From NCBI RefSeq assembly GCF_029589435.1, contig NZ_JARRAG010000001.1, forward strand, positions 1,974,808 to 2,038,807: a stretch of DNA of 64,000 nt, read 5' to 3'. The position numbers and the translations under genes were made by a program. Positions 9,301 through 17,036 of this stretch are shown here, one piece after another. Source of the stretch: Paludisphaera mucosa. GTDB taxonomy: Bacteria > Planctomycetota > Planctomycetia > Isosphaerales > Isosphaeraceae. Within the stretch, counting starts at the first letter, position 1. Each line of letters starts with the position of its first letter. The notes beneath the pieces were generated by a model. It was not told where the DNA came from and did not search any database. It worked only from the letters and a program-made list of their open reading frames with translations.

Positions 9301-11022
9301 TCAGCGAGTGGCGCGGCCCTTGGGCTCGCGCCGCGCGACGGTCGCCCGGGAGCCGTCGTCGAGGTGCTCGGCGATGGCCCGGTCGATGTTCGCCAGTGTC
9401 GCGGCGGTGGCCCCCTGCTCTCTCCGCAGGATGCGGCCCTCGCGGTCGATCAAGATCATGGTCGGATAGAACCAGACCTGCAGCGCCTCGCGGACCGGGC
9501 AGGCGTCGTCCATGCCGACGACCAGGACGGGGTAGTTGATCTTCAAGCCGTCGGCGACCTCCTTGACCTTCGCCGCCCGCTCCGGCTCCTTCGTCCGCTC
9601 GTAGGCCACGCTGACGACCTGGATCTTCTTGCCGCCCAGCCGCGCCTGGATCTCGCTGAGGTGGGGGATCGAAGTGCGGCAAGGCAGGCACCAGGTGCCC
9701 CAGAAATCCAGGAGGATCAGGTCGGCGTCGAAGTCGCGGATCGAGACCAGCTTCCCGCTCGTGTCGTAGAGCGCGAAGTCGGTGATCCGCCGTTCATCCG
9801 GGTCGTAATCGCAATACGGCGTCGTCCGCTCGACCTTCGCCGCAGCGGCCTTCGAGGTCCTGGCCGTAGTCGCGGCCGAGGCGACGACCGGGGCGGCCTT
9901 CGCGGCCCTGGCCGTGGCGACGACCGTGGCCTGAGTCTGGGCGAGGGCCTCGTCGACCGGGATGGAGTCGTTACTTGAGAGGACGTCCGACCAGGTCGGT
10001 CGGGCCTTCTCCGCCGTCGGGACGTCGGCGTTCGCCGGCCGTCGCGAACTCCGGGAGCCTGCGCGGGGTTTCGGTCTGGCCTCCTCCGCGGGCTCGGCGT
10101 CGTCGAGGATCACTGGGCCGAAGCGCTGGCCGCGGCCGCCTTCGATCACGCCGTCGGGCAGGCTGTGCGGTGGCTCGCCGTCGAGGCTCGCGTCGGGCTC
10201 GTCGGCGGGCGGAAGCTCGTCGCTGCGGGCGCTCACCTTGCTGATCTCGCGGGCCGGCGGCAAGGGGTTGTCGCCGTCGTCCTGGGAGTCCGCCGGCTCG
10301 TCGTCCGCGGCGTCCGCCGGCGGGGTGCGAGGGCGGGCGGCCTTCGAGGACCAGGCGGGGGTCGGCTCGTCGAGGTCCTCGGGGAGGGTCTCAAGTCGGG
10401 GCCTGACGGAGTTCGGACTTGCCGCCGTCCGGGGTTCGACGAGATCCGCGTCCTCTGGCTCGGCCGCCCCGTCCTTCTCCTCGGTCCGGCCGACGGATTT
10501 GACGCGGGCGTTCTCGGGGGCCGCGGCGACCTCGACGTCGTCGCCGGTCGCGGCGTCGCGGGGATGGAGGCTGATCCGAACGTCGGTGTCGGGGGCTTCG
10601 GCGGCGGCGCGGCCGGTCATCATCCCCTGCTCGCCCTGATACTCGGCGATCACCGTGTACGACGAGCCGGGACGGACACCCCGGAGCGTGAACGCGCCCG
10701 AACGGTCGGTCGTGGCGTGGACGACCTTGCCGCCCGCAGCCCCGGTGAGGGCGAGGCGGACGACGGCGTTGCGGGCCGGCTGGCCGTCGGCGTCGTAGAC
10801 GCGCCCCGATATCCGGCTCGTCGTCCTCGGCGGATCGGGCAGGACCGTCTCGGCCCGCTCATCGCCGGCGAGGCCCGCGACGACGGGCAAGGGCCTGTCG
10901 CCGACCGAGGCCGTCGTCTTGACGTCGGAGGGCGTCACGGCGCGGAATCCGCCGGTCTGCGAACATCCGACGAGGCCCACGCCCAGGATGAGCAGGCAGA
11001 GGATGCGGTGGGGTATGCGCAT
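9301..11022 (-). CDS. Lipoprotein with CarboxypepD_reg and TlpA-like thioredoxin domains
   Basis: A 573-residue protein. The ATG at 11022 has AGGAGGAGGG about 9 bases upstream and is followed by a lipoprotein signal ending in the lipobox VGCS (Cys about residue 17). Residues about 70-150 form a carboxypeptidase-regulatory-like beta-sandwich (ISGRVYDADGQPARNAVV). A long low-complexity linker rich in Asp/Glu/Pro/Ala follows. From about 430 there is a thioredoxin fold with the redox motif WCLPC in FWGTWCLPCRTS. It is likely a periplasmic thiol:disulfide reductase tethered to a membrane. Redox partners are not visible nearby. Confidence 0.88.
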   Translation of the reverse strand: MRIPHRILCLLILGVGLVGCSQTGGFRAVTPSDVKTTASVGDRPLPVVAGLAGDERAETVLPDPPRTTSRISGRVYDADGQPARNAVVRLALTGAAGGKVVHATTDRSGAFTLRGVRPGSSYTVIAEYQGEQGMMTGRAAAEAPDTDVRISLHPRDAATGDDVEVAAAPENARVKSVGRTEEKDGAAEPEDADLVEPRTAASPNSVRPRLETLPEDLDEPTPAWSSKAARPRTPPADAADDEPADSQDDGDNPLPPAREISKVSARSDELPPADEPDASLDGEPPHSLPDGVIEGGRGQRFGPVILDDAEPAEEARPKPRAGSRSSRRPANADVPTAEKARPTWSDVLSSNDSIPVDEALAQTQATVVATARAAKAAPVVASAATTARTSKAAAAKVERTTPYCDYDPDERRITDFALYDTSGKLVSIRDFDADLILLDFWGTWCLPCRTSIPHLSEIQARLGGKKIQVVSVAYERTKEPERAAKVKEVADGLKINYPVLVVGMDDACPVREALQVWFYPTMILIDREGRILRREQGATAATLANIDRAIAEHLDDGSRATVARREPKGRATR

Positions 11023-11284
11023 ATTCGAGGGCCCTCCTCCTGGGCGGATCGGCGCGGCGACGCTGGCGGATGGTCGCACGCCCGGGCGATCGTCCTTGAT
11101 CGGGCGGGAGGCCGTCACGCCCCGTGGCCGTCTGTCGCTCAATGGGTGCAAATCCCGGCGAGCTCGCCGTCCGGCGGCCGCCGTTGGTCTCTTCTCTCGG
11201 TTTCGGTCGCCCGGCGTCCCGGACTTTAGGCGATTCCGAAAATTTGTCGAGGACAAGCGGCCGAGATTCGAGCCCCGAGGCGCC

Positions 11285-12115
11285 TCAATTCCACTGCGCC
11301 ACGATGGCCCGCGCGCCCGAGAGGAGGGCCTCGACGGTCTCGGCGTCGGCGGCCGTCGGGCGGGATCGGAGGTACGCGACGAGGGGATCGATGGCCTCGC
11401 CCGCGCGGTCGAGCTGGAGGCAGAGCATTCCCAGGTCGCGCTGTTCGAGCGGGTCGGTCGCCACCGCCGCGAGACGACGCTGGACGACATGGGCGGAGGC
11501 GAAATCCTCCTGACCGACGTAGATCGACTTGAGGTTCCGCAGCATCCGGGCCACGACGGTCGCCGGCGAGCAGGCTGCCAGCCGGGCCTCGGGGAGCGGA
11601 CCGGGCTTGCCGGTCAGTTCGGCGATCCGCCGTTGGCAGGCGTCGGGGTCGAGCAGCTCGCCGCCGTGGAAGGGGTCGACGAACGTGGATTCGCCGTCGT
11701 CGAGCCTCAGCAGGAAGTGCGCGGGGGAGTTCACGGGGCCCAGGCTCACGCCGAGGCGTTCGGCGATCGAGCCGTAGAGGATCGACAGGCTGATCGGGAT
11801 GCCCGTCTTGCGATCGAGGACCTCGTCGAGAAAGCTGTTGCGAGGGTCGAAGTAGTCTTCGGTATTGCCCGTGTAGCCTTCCTCGATGAACAGGACCCAA
11901 TTGATCTGGCCGAGCACTTTTCGGGCGGAGGCCCCCTCCCGGCGACGAAGGCGCACCCGCTCGGCGAGGGCGTGGATCCGGCCGAGACAGGCCTCGACGT
12001 CCAGGCCGGGATGGAAGTCGCGGGCGATCTCCAGGGCCACGCGCGCCAGGTCGGGCCGGGGGTCGCCGGCGACCACGCGGTCGAATTCAGGGCTCGACGG
12101 ATCGGTCGATCGCAT
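11285..12115 (-). CDS. SirB1 / transglutaminase-like protein with TPR-like tail
   Basis: A 276-residue cytoplasmic protein. The core carries the SirB1 family pattern: NWVLF.EEGYTGN followed by DYFDPRNSFLDEVLDRKTGIPISLS, then a central Ser-Pro-Ala-His-Phe (NSPAHFLLR), which corresponds to the transglutaminase-like region. The C-terminal 90 residues are helical with TPR-like character (REARLAACS ... LRNLKSIYV). Members are widespread but their biochemical role is unclear. The start ATG at 12115 is 21 bases after the stop of the upstream transporter gene, so the two may be co-transcribed. Confidence 0.85.
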   Translation of the reverse strand: MRSTDPSSPEFDRVVAGDPRPDLARVALEIARDFHPGLDVEACLGRIHALAERVRLRRREGASARKVLGQINWVLFIEEGYTGNTEDYFDPRNSFLDEVLDRKTGIPISLSILYGSIAERLGVSLGPVNSPAHFLLRLDDGESTFVDPFHGGELLDPDACQRRIAELTGKPGPLPEARLAACSPATVVARMLRNLKSIYVGQEDFASAHVVQRRLAAVATDPLEQRDLGMLCLQLDRAGEAIDPLVAYLRSRPTAADAETVEALLSGARAIVAQWN

Positions 12116-12136
12116 GCGTCCGCCTCCCTTTCCGGT

Positions 12137-13102
12137 TCAACCCGCCACCCGTTGCTTGGGGGCCGCGACCTCCGCGGCGCCGGCGACTTCCACGTTCGGC
12201 CGGTTGGGCTCGGCCGCCGGCCTGGTCTTGGGCGTGCGGGCCGCACGCGACGTCACCCAGGCGGTCGGCCCCACCACCATCACGAACCCCAGCAGGCCGG
12301 CGGGCGTCAACTGCCGGCCTTGCAGGCAGACGTCGAAGCCTAACCCGAAGACGACCTGAGTCAAACTCAACACCGCGATCTTCGCCGGCGGCCCGGACGC
12401 GTAGGCCTTGGTCAACAGCACCTGGCCGGCCGTCCCCGACAGGCCCACCCCCAGCAAGAGCCACATCGACGAGGCGTCCAGAGCCGTGATCGGAGTGTTG
12501 AGCGGGTGGACGAAGATCAACCACAACGCCAGGACGAGGCTGGCGAGCCCCGAAAAATGCGCCACCACCGCGCGGGCGTCGACGTCCTTGAGGCGGTGCA
12601 GTCCCAGCATGGCGACGGCCGTCGTGACCGAGGCCACCAGCGCGATGAAGACGGCCCAGGAATCCCCCACCGTCCCATGAGGCTGCTGGATGAGCACGAC
12701 CCCGAGGACGCCGCAGACCACGCACGCCAGGTCCGTAAGCCGCCCGCCCCGACGGCTATGGACGAACGTCGTCAGGACGATCCAGAGCGGATAGGTATTG
12801 GTGAGAGTGAGGACGTCGGCGACGGGGAGTCGGGTCAGGGCGTAGAACGTGCACGCTACGCTCAACGTCCCGGCGATGCTCCGCCACCACAGCGTCCGCG
12901 GCTTCCAGACCACCAACTTCGCGCCGCCCGCAAGGGCGAGCGCCGTCGAGAAGACGAACGTGCTGAAGATCCGGATGAAGGCGATGAGCAGCCAGTCGCA
13001 TCGCGAGCCCACGGCGTGGGTCATCGCGCCCATGGACGCGAAACAGAATGCCGCCGAGATCATCCAGGCCGCGGGCAGAAGGCTGTTCTTGCGCTGAATC
13101 AT
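12137..13102 (-). CDS. EamA/DMT superfamily transporter
   Basis: A 321-residue membrane protein with about ten hydrophobic helices arranged as two EamA-like halves. The first half starts AAWMISAAFCFASMGAMTHAVG; the second includes LLLGVGLSGTAGQVLLTKAYASGP, with the characteristic small-residue-rich last-helices pattern. This is the architecture of drug/metabolite transporters of the RhaT/SamT type. Substrate cannot be told from sequence. The C-terminal 35 residues are hydrophilic and Pro/Ala/Arg rich. It is followed closely by the SirB1 gene on the same strand. Confidence 0.88.
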   Translation of the reverse strand: MIQRKNSLLPAAWMISAAFCFASMGAMTHAVGSRCDWLLIAFIRIFSTFVFSTALALAGGAKLVVWKPRTLWWRSIAGTLSVACTFYALTRLPVADVLTLTNTYPLWIVLTTFVHSRRGGRLTDLACVVCGVLGVVLIQQPHGTVGDSWAVFIALVASVTTAVAMLGLHRLKDVDARAVVAHFSGLASLVLALWLIFVHPLNTPITALDASSMWLLLGVGLSGTAGQVLLTKAYASGPPAKIAVLSLTQVVFGLGFDVCLQGRQLTPAGLLGFVMVVGPTAWVTSRAARTPKTRPAAEPNRPNVEVAGAAEVAAPKQRVAG

Positions 13103-13236
13103 CGAAATCCAAGAGGCCGGGCCGTCGGATCAGCGGCGGACCCGGTTCCAGACGAACGTCGGACCGAGGGTCGTGGTCGACACAAGTCTATCAGGTCCCT
13201 CCCGGCTTGTGACGGGCAAACCTAGAGTTCGGGCGT

Positions 13237-16200
13237 TCACCGGTTCATCGGCTCGCCCGGTTTCGCGAACGAGACCACGAAACGCCTGCCCGAAGCCCCC
13301 GGATTGCCGCTCACGGTCAGATGATTCACCCCCTTTACGAGGGTCGCCGCAAATTGTTCCGGCGCCTCCTTCCCCTCGGAGGTGACTGGAAGAACTACCT
13401 GGCCGTTCAACGCCACCTGGATGGGCCCGTCCGATTCGACCACCAGCAAGGCCCGTCGGGCCGTATCCGAGGGAAACTCGGCGTGGGCAACCGTCACGGC
13501 GGCGAGGGCAGGGTTCGGCGTCGCCGCCAGCTCCACCACGCCTTCTCTCGACTCCGCGCCTCGCGTCCATCGCACCGCCTCGCCCTGAGGACCGGGATAC
13601 GATCGAGAGGGGTCGATCGAGCCATCCGGAGCCATCCAGTCGAAGGCCTGCGGCGGCATGGGGCCGAGGAGGCGCCAGTTCCGGACGGGTTCCAGGCGGG
13701 CGAGGACGCGTTCGAGGGCCAGCGCCGCGTCGGGCGATCGGCCTCCCTTGGCCGCTAGACGACGCAAGTCGGGTTCGACCCGGTCTCGGATCGCCAGGAG
13801 GGCTCCGAGGCTCCCTCGGCGGAGCGAGGGGTCGGGGTCGTCGAGGGCTGCGACGTAGAGCGGAAGGGCGCGCGGGTCGGGGAGAGAGCAGAGAGCGGCC
13901 AGGATCGCGGTCCGGTCGTCGTCGCGGGTCGAACCGGCCTTTTCGACGAGCCGCGGGACGGCCTCTCGGAGTTTGAGCGGACCGGCGGCCAGAAACGCGG
14001 CACGGCGGACGTCGGAATCCTCGTCGTCCAGGCGAGCGAGCACCACATTCTTGACGTCCGCCGGCAAGGGGCGAGACGGGTTGAGGCTCATCACCGCGGC
14101 GGCCCGGACGAGCGGCGAGGCATGGTGGAGAAATCCAGCCAGGTCGTTCGGCGGGAGGAATCCGTCGCGCGCCAGCGCCGGGAGGGCCTTGGCGACGAGG
14201 GTGTCTGGCGCGTCCTCCTCGTAAAGGATCGTGAGACGAGCCCGCACGACGTCGCGACCGCGGAGCCGGTTCAGCGCGTCCAAGGCTGCGGACCGTACGG
14301 CCTCGGGTCGTTTGGAATCGACGACGATCGGCAGCAGGAGCCGCGTCGAGGCCGCGTCGTTCAGCGCTCCGAGGGCTTCCACCAACGCCGCCTGGTTGTC
14401 ACCGTCCGGCTCCTTCGCCAGGGCTTCGCGAAGCAGAGGCCCGGCCGGTGGACCGACCGCCTGGAGGCCGAAGACGGCCTGATATCGGACCGAGGCGTCC
14501 GCATCTCCCAGGCCTTGCTCCAGCCCCTTGAGCACCGCGGCCATGCCGGCCGGCTCCCACGGCTCCGTTTTCTTCGGGCGTGGGCCGGCCAGGGGTTTGG
14601 GACCGTACCACGCCCCCGACCAGTCGGGATAACGACGATACTGGCCCGCCAAGCAGGCCAGCATCCGACCCCGGACGGCCGGCTCCGGGGTCCTCGGAAG
14701 GGCGTTGACCAGGGCTTCCACAATGGAAGTCGACCAGGACTCGTCGGCCAGCAGCAGCGCGGCCTCGCGACGCCTCGGGTCGATCAGTGCGGAGACCAGC
14801 GCCTCGAGGTCGTCGCAGCCCAACTCGAGGATCGCCCGCCGGATCGTCCAGGCGGCGTAGCGATCGCCGTCCCCGAGAGAGGCCAGGAGCGCCGGGACGA
14901 CCGCCCGATCGCCGAGTCGGCCCAGCGCGATCGCGGCCTCGCGGCGCACGGCCGGGTCGCGGTCCGACAGCAACTTCGCCAGGCCGTCGCGTGACGCGAG
15001 GTCCCTCCGGATCCCAGCACTCCGCGCCGCGTGCAGTCGAAGCTGGGGGCTCGCATCCAGTAACGCGGCTCGGATTGCCTCACCTCCTGGTGCGGTGCCG
15101 GTGCGGTCGAGGGCCCAGAGCGCGTGCAGACGTCCCGACAGCGGCTCAGGCCGGTTCAATCGCGCGATCAACGGCGCGACCGCGGCGGGTCCGGCCGCTT
15201 CAAGGTGATCCTGAGCGTCCAGTCGGCGCGACCGGGAGGGCTGATCGAGCTCTCCGACCCACGTCTCGATCGTCCCGTCGCGCGGCGGCACTACTACGGA
15301 TTCGGGTTCCGAGGACTCATCGAGGAGACGGTAGATCCGCCCCGTCGCCTGCTCATTTCCTCCTCCGGTCGAGCCTGCATCGACAAGCCAGAATCCCCGC
15401 TGGTCGGCCGCGATGCTGCGTGGGTGGAAGTCGGGGACTCCGCCGCGGGTGACCAGGGGCGTCCGCGTGACGAGTGACGAGCCTCCCCCGGCCTTATGCA
15501 TCACGTTGCGGAAGACCGTCTGGGCGTCCGGATCGCACGCGGCGAATTCGCCGAGTATCGCCGGCCCCGCGTCGAAGAAGGCCCCCTGCCCCGACCGACG
15601 TCCCTCGAACTTCGAGATCGGCGGCAACGCGCGGAATTCGGCCGAGACGAATTCGTAAGGATAGCCGTACCGCCCGCCCACGATCGGCTGGTGCAGACGC
15701 TGCCCCCACCTCGGCTCGTCGACGGCGCTGAAGGCGAAAAGGTCGTCGTTGGACGCGATCGCCAGGCCCGTCGGCCGAGCGTCGCCCGTCGAGACGATTT
15801 CGAGTTCCGATCCGTCGGGTCGCACGCGGACGACTCCGCCGCCTTCCATGCGAATCGTCGCACCGGCCTTCCCGACGGCACCGGGGATCCCCTTATCGCC
15901 GACCGCAACATAGAGGAAGCCGTCCATCCCCCGCCGGATCGCAAGCGCCCCGTGTTCATCGGCCGATCCGGCCTCCGAGGCGACGCTCAGGCCGTTGACG
16001 AGGTCGCGCCGGCCCTCGGCGCGGCCATCGCCGCCGGGGACGTGAAAAGCGGAGAGCGTCGGCGTGTGGACGACGAAGACCTCGTCACCGATTCGTTCCA
16101 GCCCGTTCACGGGGTTGAGGTCCTCCGCGAACGTCGAGACTCGGCCTGCCGCGATCCGTAGGACGGCGCCTCGAGATTTCGACGACGCGGCGTCGAAATA

Positions 16201-16389
16201 CCCGCCGACGTAGACCTCGCCGGCCCGCCCCGCCGTCGCGGTCGTCGGCGCGAATTTCGATGGCGTGCGGGCCTCGAGCGTGATGGTCCAGCCATCGGCC
16301 GCCGCAGGTGTCTCCGGAGGGGAGGCGATGGCCTTCGGGGCCATTGCCGCGAGGGATAGGAACACGGTCAAGCCGATCGATCCCCGCAT
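13237..16389 (-). CDS. Secreted beta-propeller dehydrogenase-like protein with HEAT repeats
   Basis: A 1050-residue exported protein. The ATG at 16389 is chosen over a GTG three codons upstream because the Shine-Dalgarno (GGGAGG) lies about 9 bases before the ATG but directly abuts the GTG. After the signal peptide, residues about 30-370 are a propeller of the PVC membrane-bound dehydrogenase type (GLAIASNDDLFAFSAVDEPRWGQ). Residues about 380-850 are HEAT repeats with recurrent Arg-x-Ala-Ala patterns. The C-terminal 150 residues look like a beta-sandwich. No CxxCH haem motif is present, unlike the common PVC-type haem-binding relatives. Confidence 0.8.
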   Translation of the reverse strand: MRGSIGLTVFLSLAAMAPKAIASPPETPAAADGWTITLEARTPSKFAPTTATAGRAGEVYVGGYFDAASSKSRGAVLRIAAGRVSTFAEDLNPVNGLERIGDEVFVVHTPTLSAFHVPGGDGRAEGRRDLVNGLSVASEAGSADEHGALAIRRGMDGFLYVAVGDKGIPGAVGKAGATIRMEGGGVVRVRPDGSELEIVSTGDARPTGLAIASNDDLFAFSAVDEPRWGQRLHQPIVGGRYGYPYEFVSAEFRALPPISKFEGRRSGQGAFFDAGPAILGEFAACDPDAQTVFRNVMHKAGGGSSLVTRTPLVTRGGVPDFHPRSIAADQRGFWLVDAGSTGGGNEQATGRIYRLLDESSEPESVVVPPRDGTIETWVGELDQPSRSRRLDAQDHLEAAGPAAVAPLIARLNRPEPLSGRLHALWALDRTGTAPGGEAIRAALLDASPQLRLHAARSAGIRRDLASRDGLAKLLSDRDPAVRREAAIALGRLGDRAVVPALLASLGDGDRYAAWTIRRAILELGCDDLEALVSALIDPRRREAALLLADESWSTSIVEALVNALPRTPEPAVRGRMLACLAGQYRRYPDWSGAWYGPKPLAGPRPKKTEPWEPAGMAAVLKGLEQGLGDADASVRYQAVFGLQAVGPPAGPLLREALAKEPDGDNQAALVEALGALNDAASTRLLLPIVVDSKRPEAVRSAALDALNRLRGRDVVRARLTILYEEDAPDTLVAKALPALARDGFLPPNDLAGFLHHASPLVRAAAVMSLNPSRPLPADVKNVVLARLDDEDSDVRRAAFLAAGPLKLREAVPRLVEKAGSTRDDDRTAILAALCSLPDPRALPLYVAALDDPDPSLRRGSLGALLAIRDRVEPDLRRLAAKGGRSPDAALALERVLARLEPVRNWRLLGPMPPQAFDWMAPDGSIDPSRSYPGPQGEAVRWTRGAESREGVVELAATPNPALAAVTVAHAEFPSDTARRALLVVESDGPIQVALNGQVVLPVTSEGKEAPEQFAATLVKGVNHLTVSGNPGASGRRFVVSFAKPGEPMNR

Positions 16390-16594
16390 CGCGAGCACCC
16401 TCCCTGGGCTTCCGCGGTCTTCGACGCCGCGTCCGAACGCTCTGGCGAGCGGCGGCCGCTTCGATCAAAATAGGCGCGCCGGGTCGCGGCGGGATGTTAC
16501 CGCCTTTCCGGATTCGCCTCAATCGTAAGAAAACCCGCCGGCCGCGCGAGCTGTCGCGACGCCCGCGGGTCCGATCCAGACGAGGAGTACGCCC

Positions 16595-16969
16595 GTGTCT
16601 TCGAGTCCCGCCGTCCCTTCGGCGTCCCGCGACGGGGCCGCGCCGCCCGCCGGCCGGTTCAACAACCCGAGCTACCCCGCACGGACGCATTTCGGCGAGC
16701 GGCCTGCGCTCGAGGCGAGGCTGAAATCGTGCGACGACAGGCTTGGCGCCGTGCGCCGGAAGCTGGCCTTGCTGACCAATCATTCGCGGCGACCGGAGTA
16801 CGAAAAGCTCGTGATTCAGATGCAAGGGGCCCGCGACCAGCTCGCCGAGGCCGTCTACCGGATTCCGCGCGAGGCGGCCGGCCTCTATCACGAGGACCGG
16901 GAGCGGCTGGAGGTCGCCGAGCGATCCTTCGCCTGGCTCCTCCGCCGTTGGGAATCGATCTCCTCTTGA
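16595..16969 (+). CDS. Small charged helical protein of unknown function
   Basis: A 124-residue protein with a GTG start preceded by GAGGAG about 8 bases upstream. The first 45 residues are Ser/Pro/Ala-rich and probably disordered. Residues about 45-120 are strongly helical and charged, with regular Leu/Ala spacing (ALEARLKSCDDRLGAVRRKL, then DQLAEAVYRIPREAAGLYHEDRER), consistent with a two-helix coiled coil. Two Cys-free segments and one Cys near residue 50 are seen. Codon use matches neighbouring genes. It faces the giant exoprotein gene convergently, with a hairpin between them. No family recognised. Confidence 0.65.
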   Translation: MSSSPAVPSASRDGAAPPAGRFNNPSYPARTHFGERPALEARLKSCDDRLGAVRRKLALLTNHSRRPEYEKLVIQMQGARDQLAEAVYRIPREAAGLYHEDRERLEVAERSFAWLLRRWESISS

Positions 16970-16994
16970 TTCCGATCCCCAACGCTAGAATCAC

Positions 16995-17031
16995 GACGCC
17001 CCGCGCCAGCCCGAGCCGGTCGCGGGGCGTC
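16995..17031. terminator. Hairpin between convergent genes
   Basis: A perfect 11-bp inverted repeat: 16995-17005 (gacgccccgcg) pairs with 17021-17031 (cgcggggcgtc) around a 15-base loop. It lies 25 bases after the small helical-protein gene and 5 bases from the stop of the convergent exoprotein gene, so it could terminate transcription from both sides. There is no clear T tract. Confidence 0.5.
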
Positions 17032-17036
17032 CGTCG

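Noticed and set aside
11130-11160. tRNA-like text (gggtgcaaatcccgg)
   Set aside because: The T-loop consensus is not met and no acceptor, D or anticodon arms can be folded around it.
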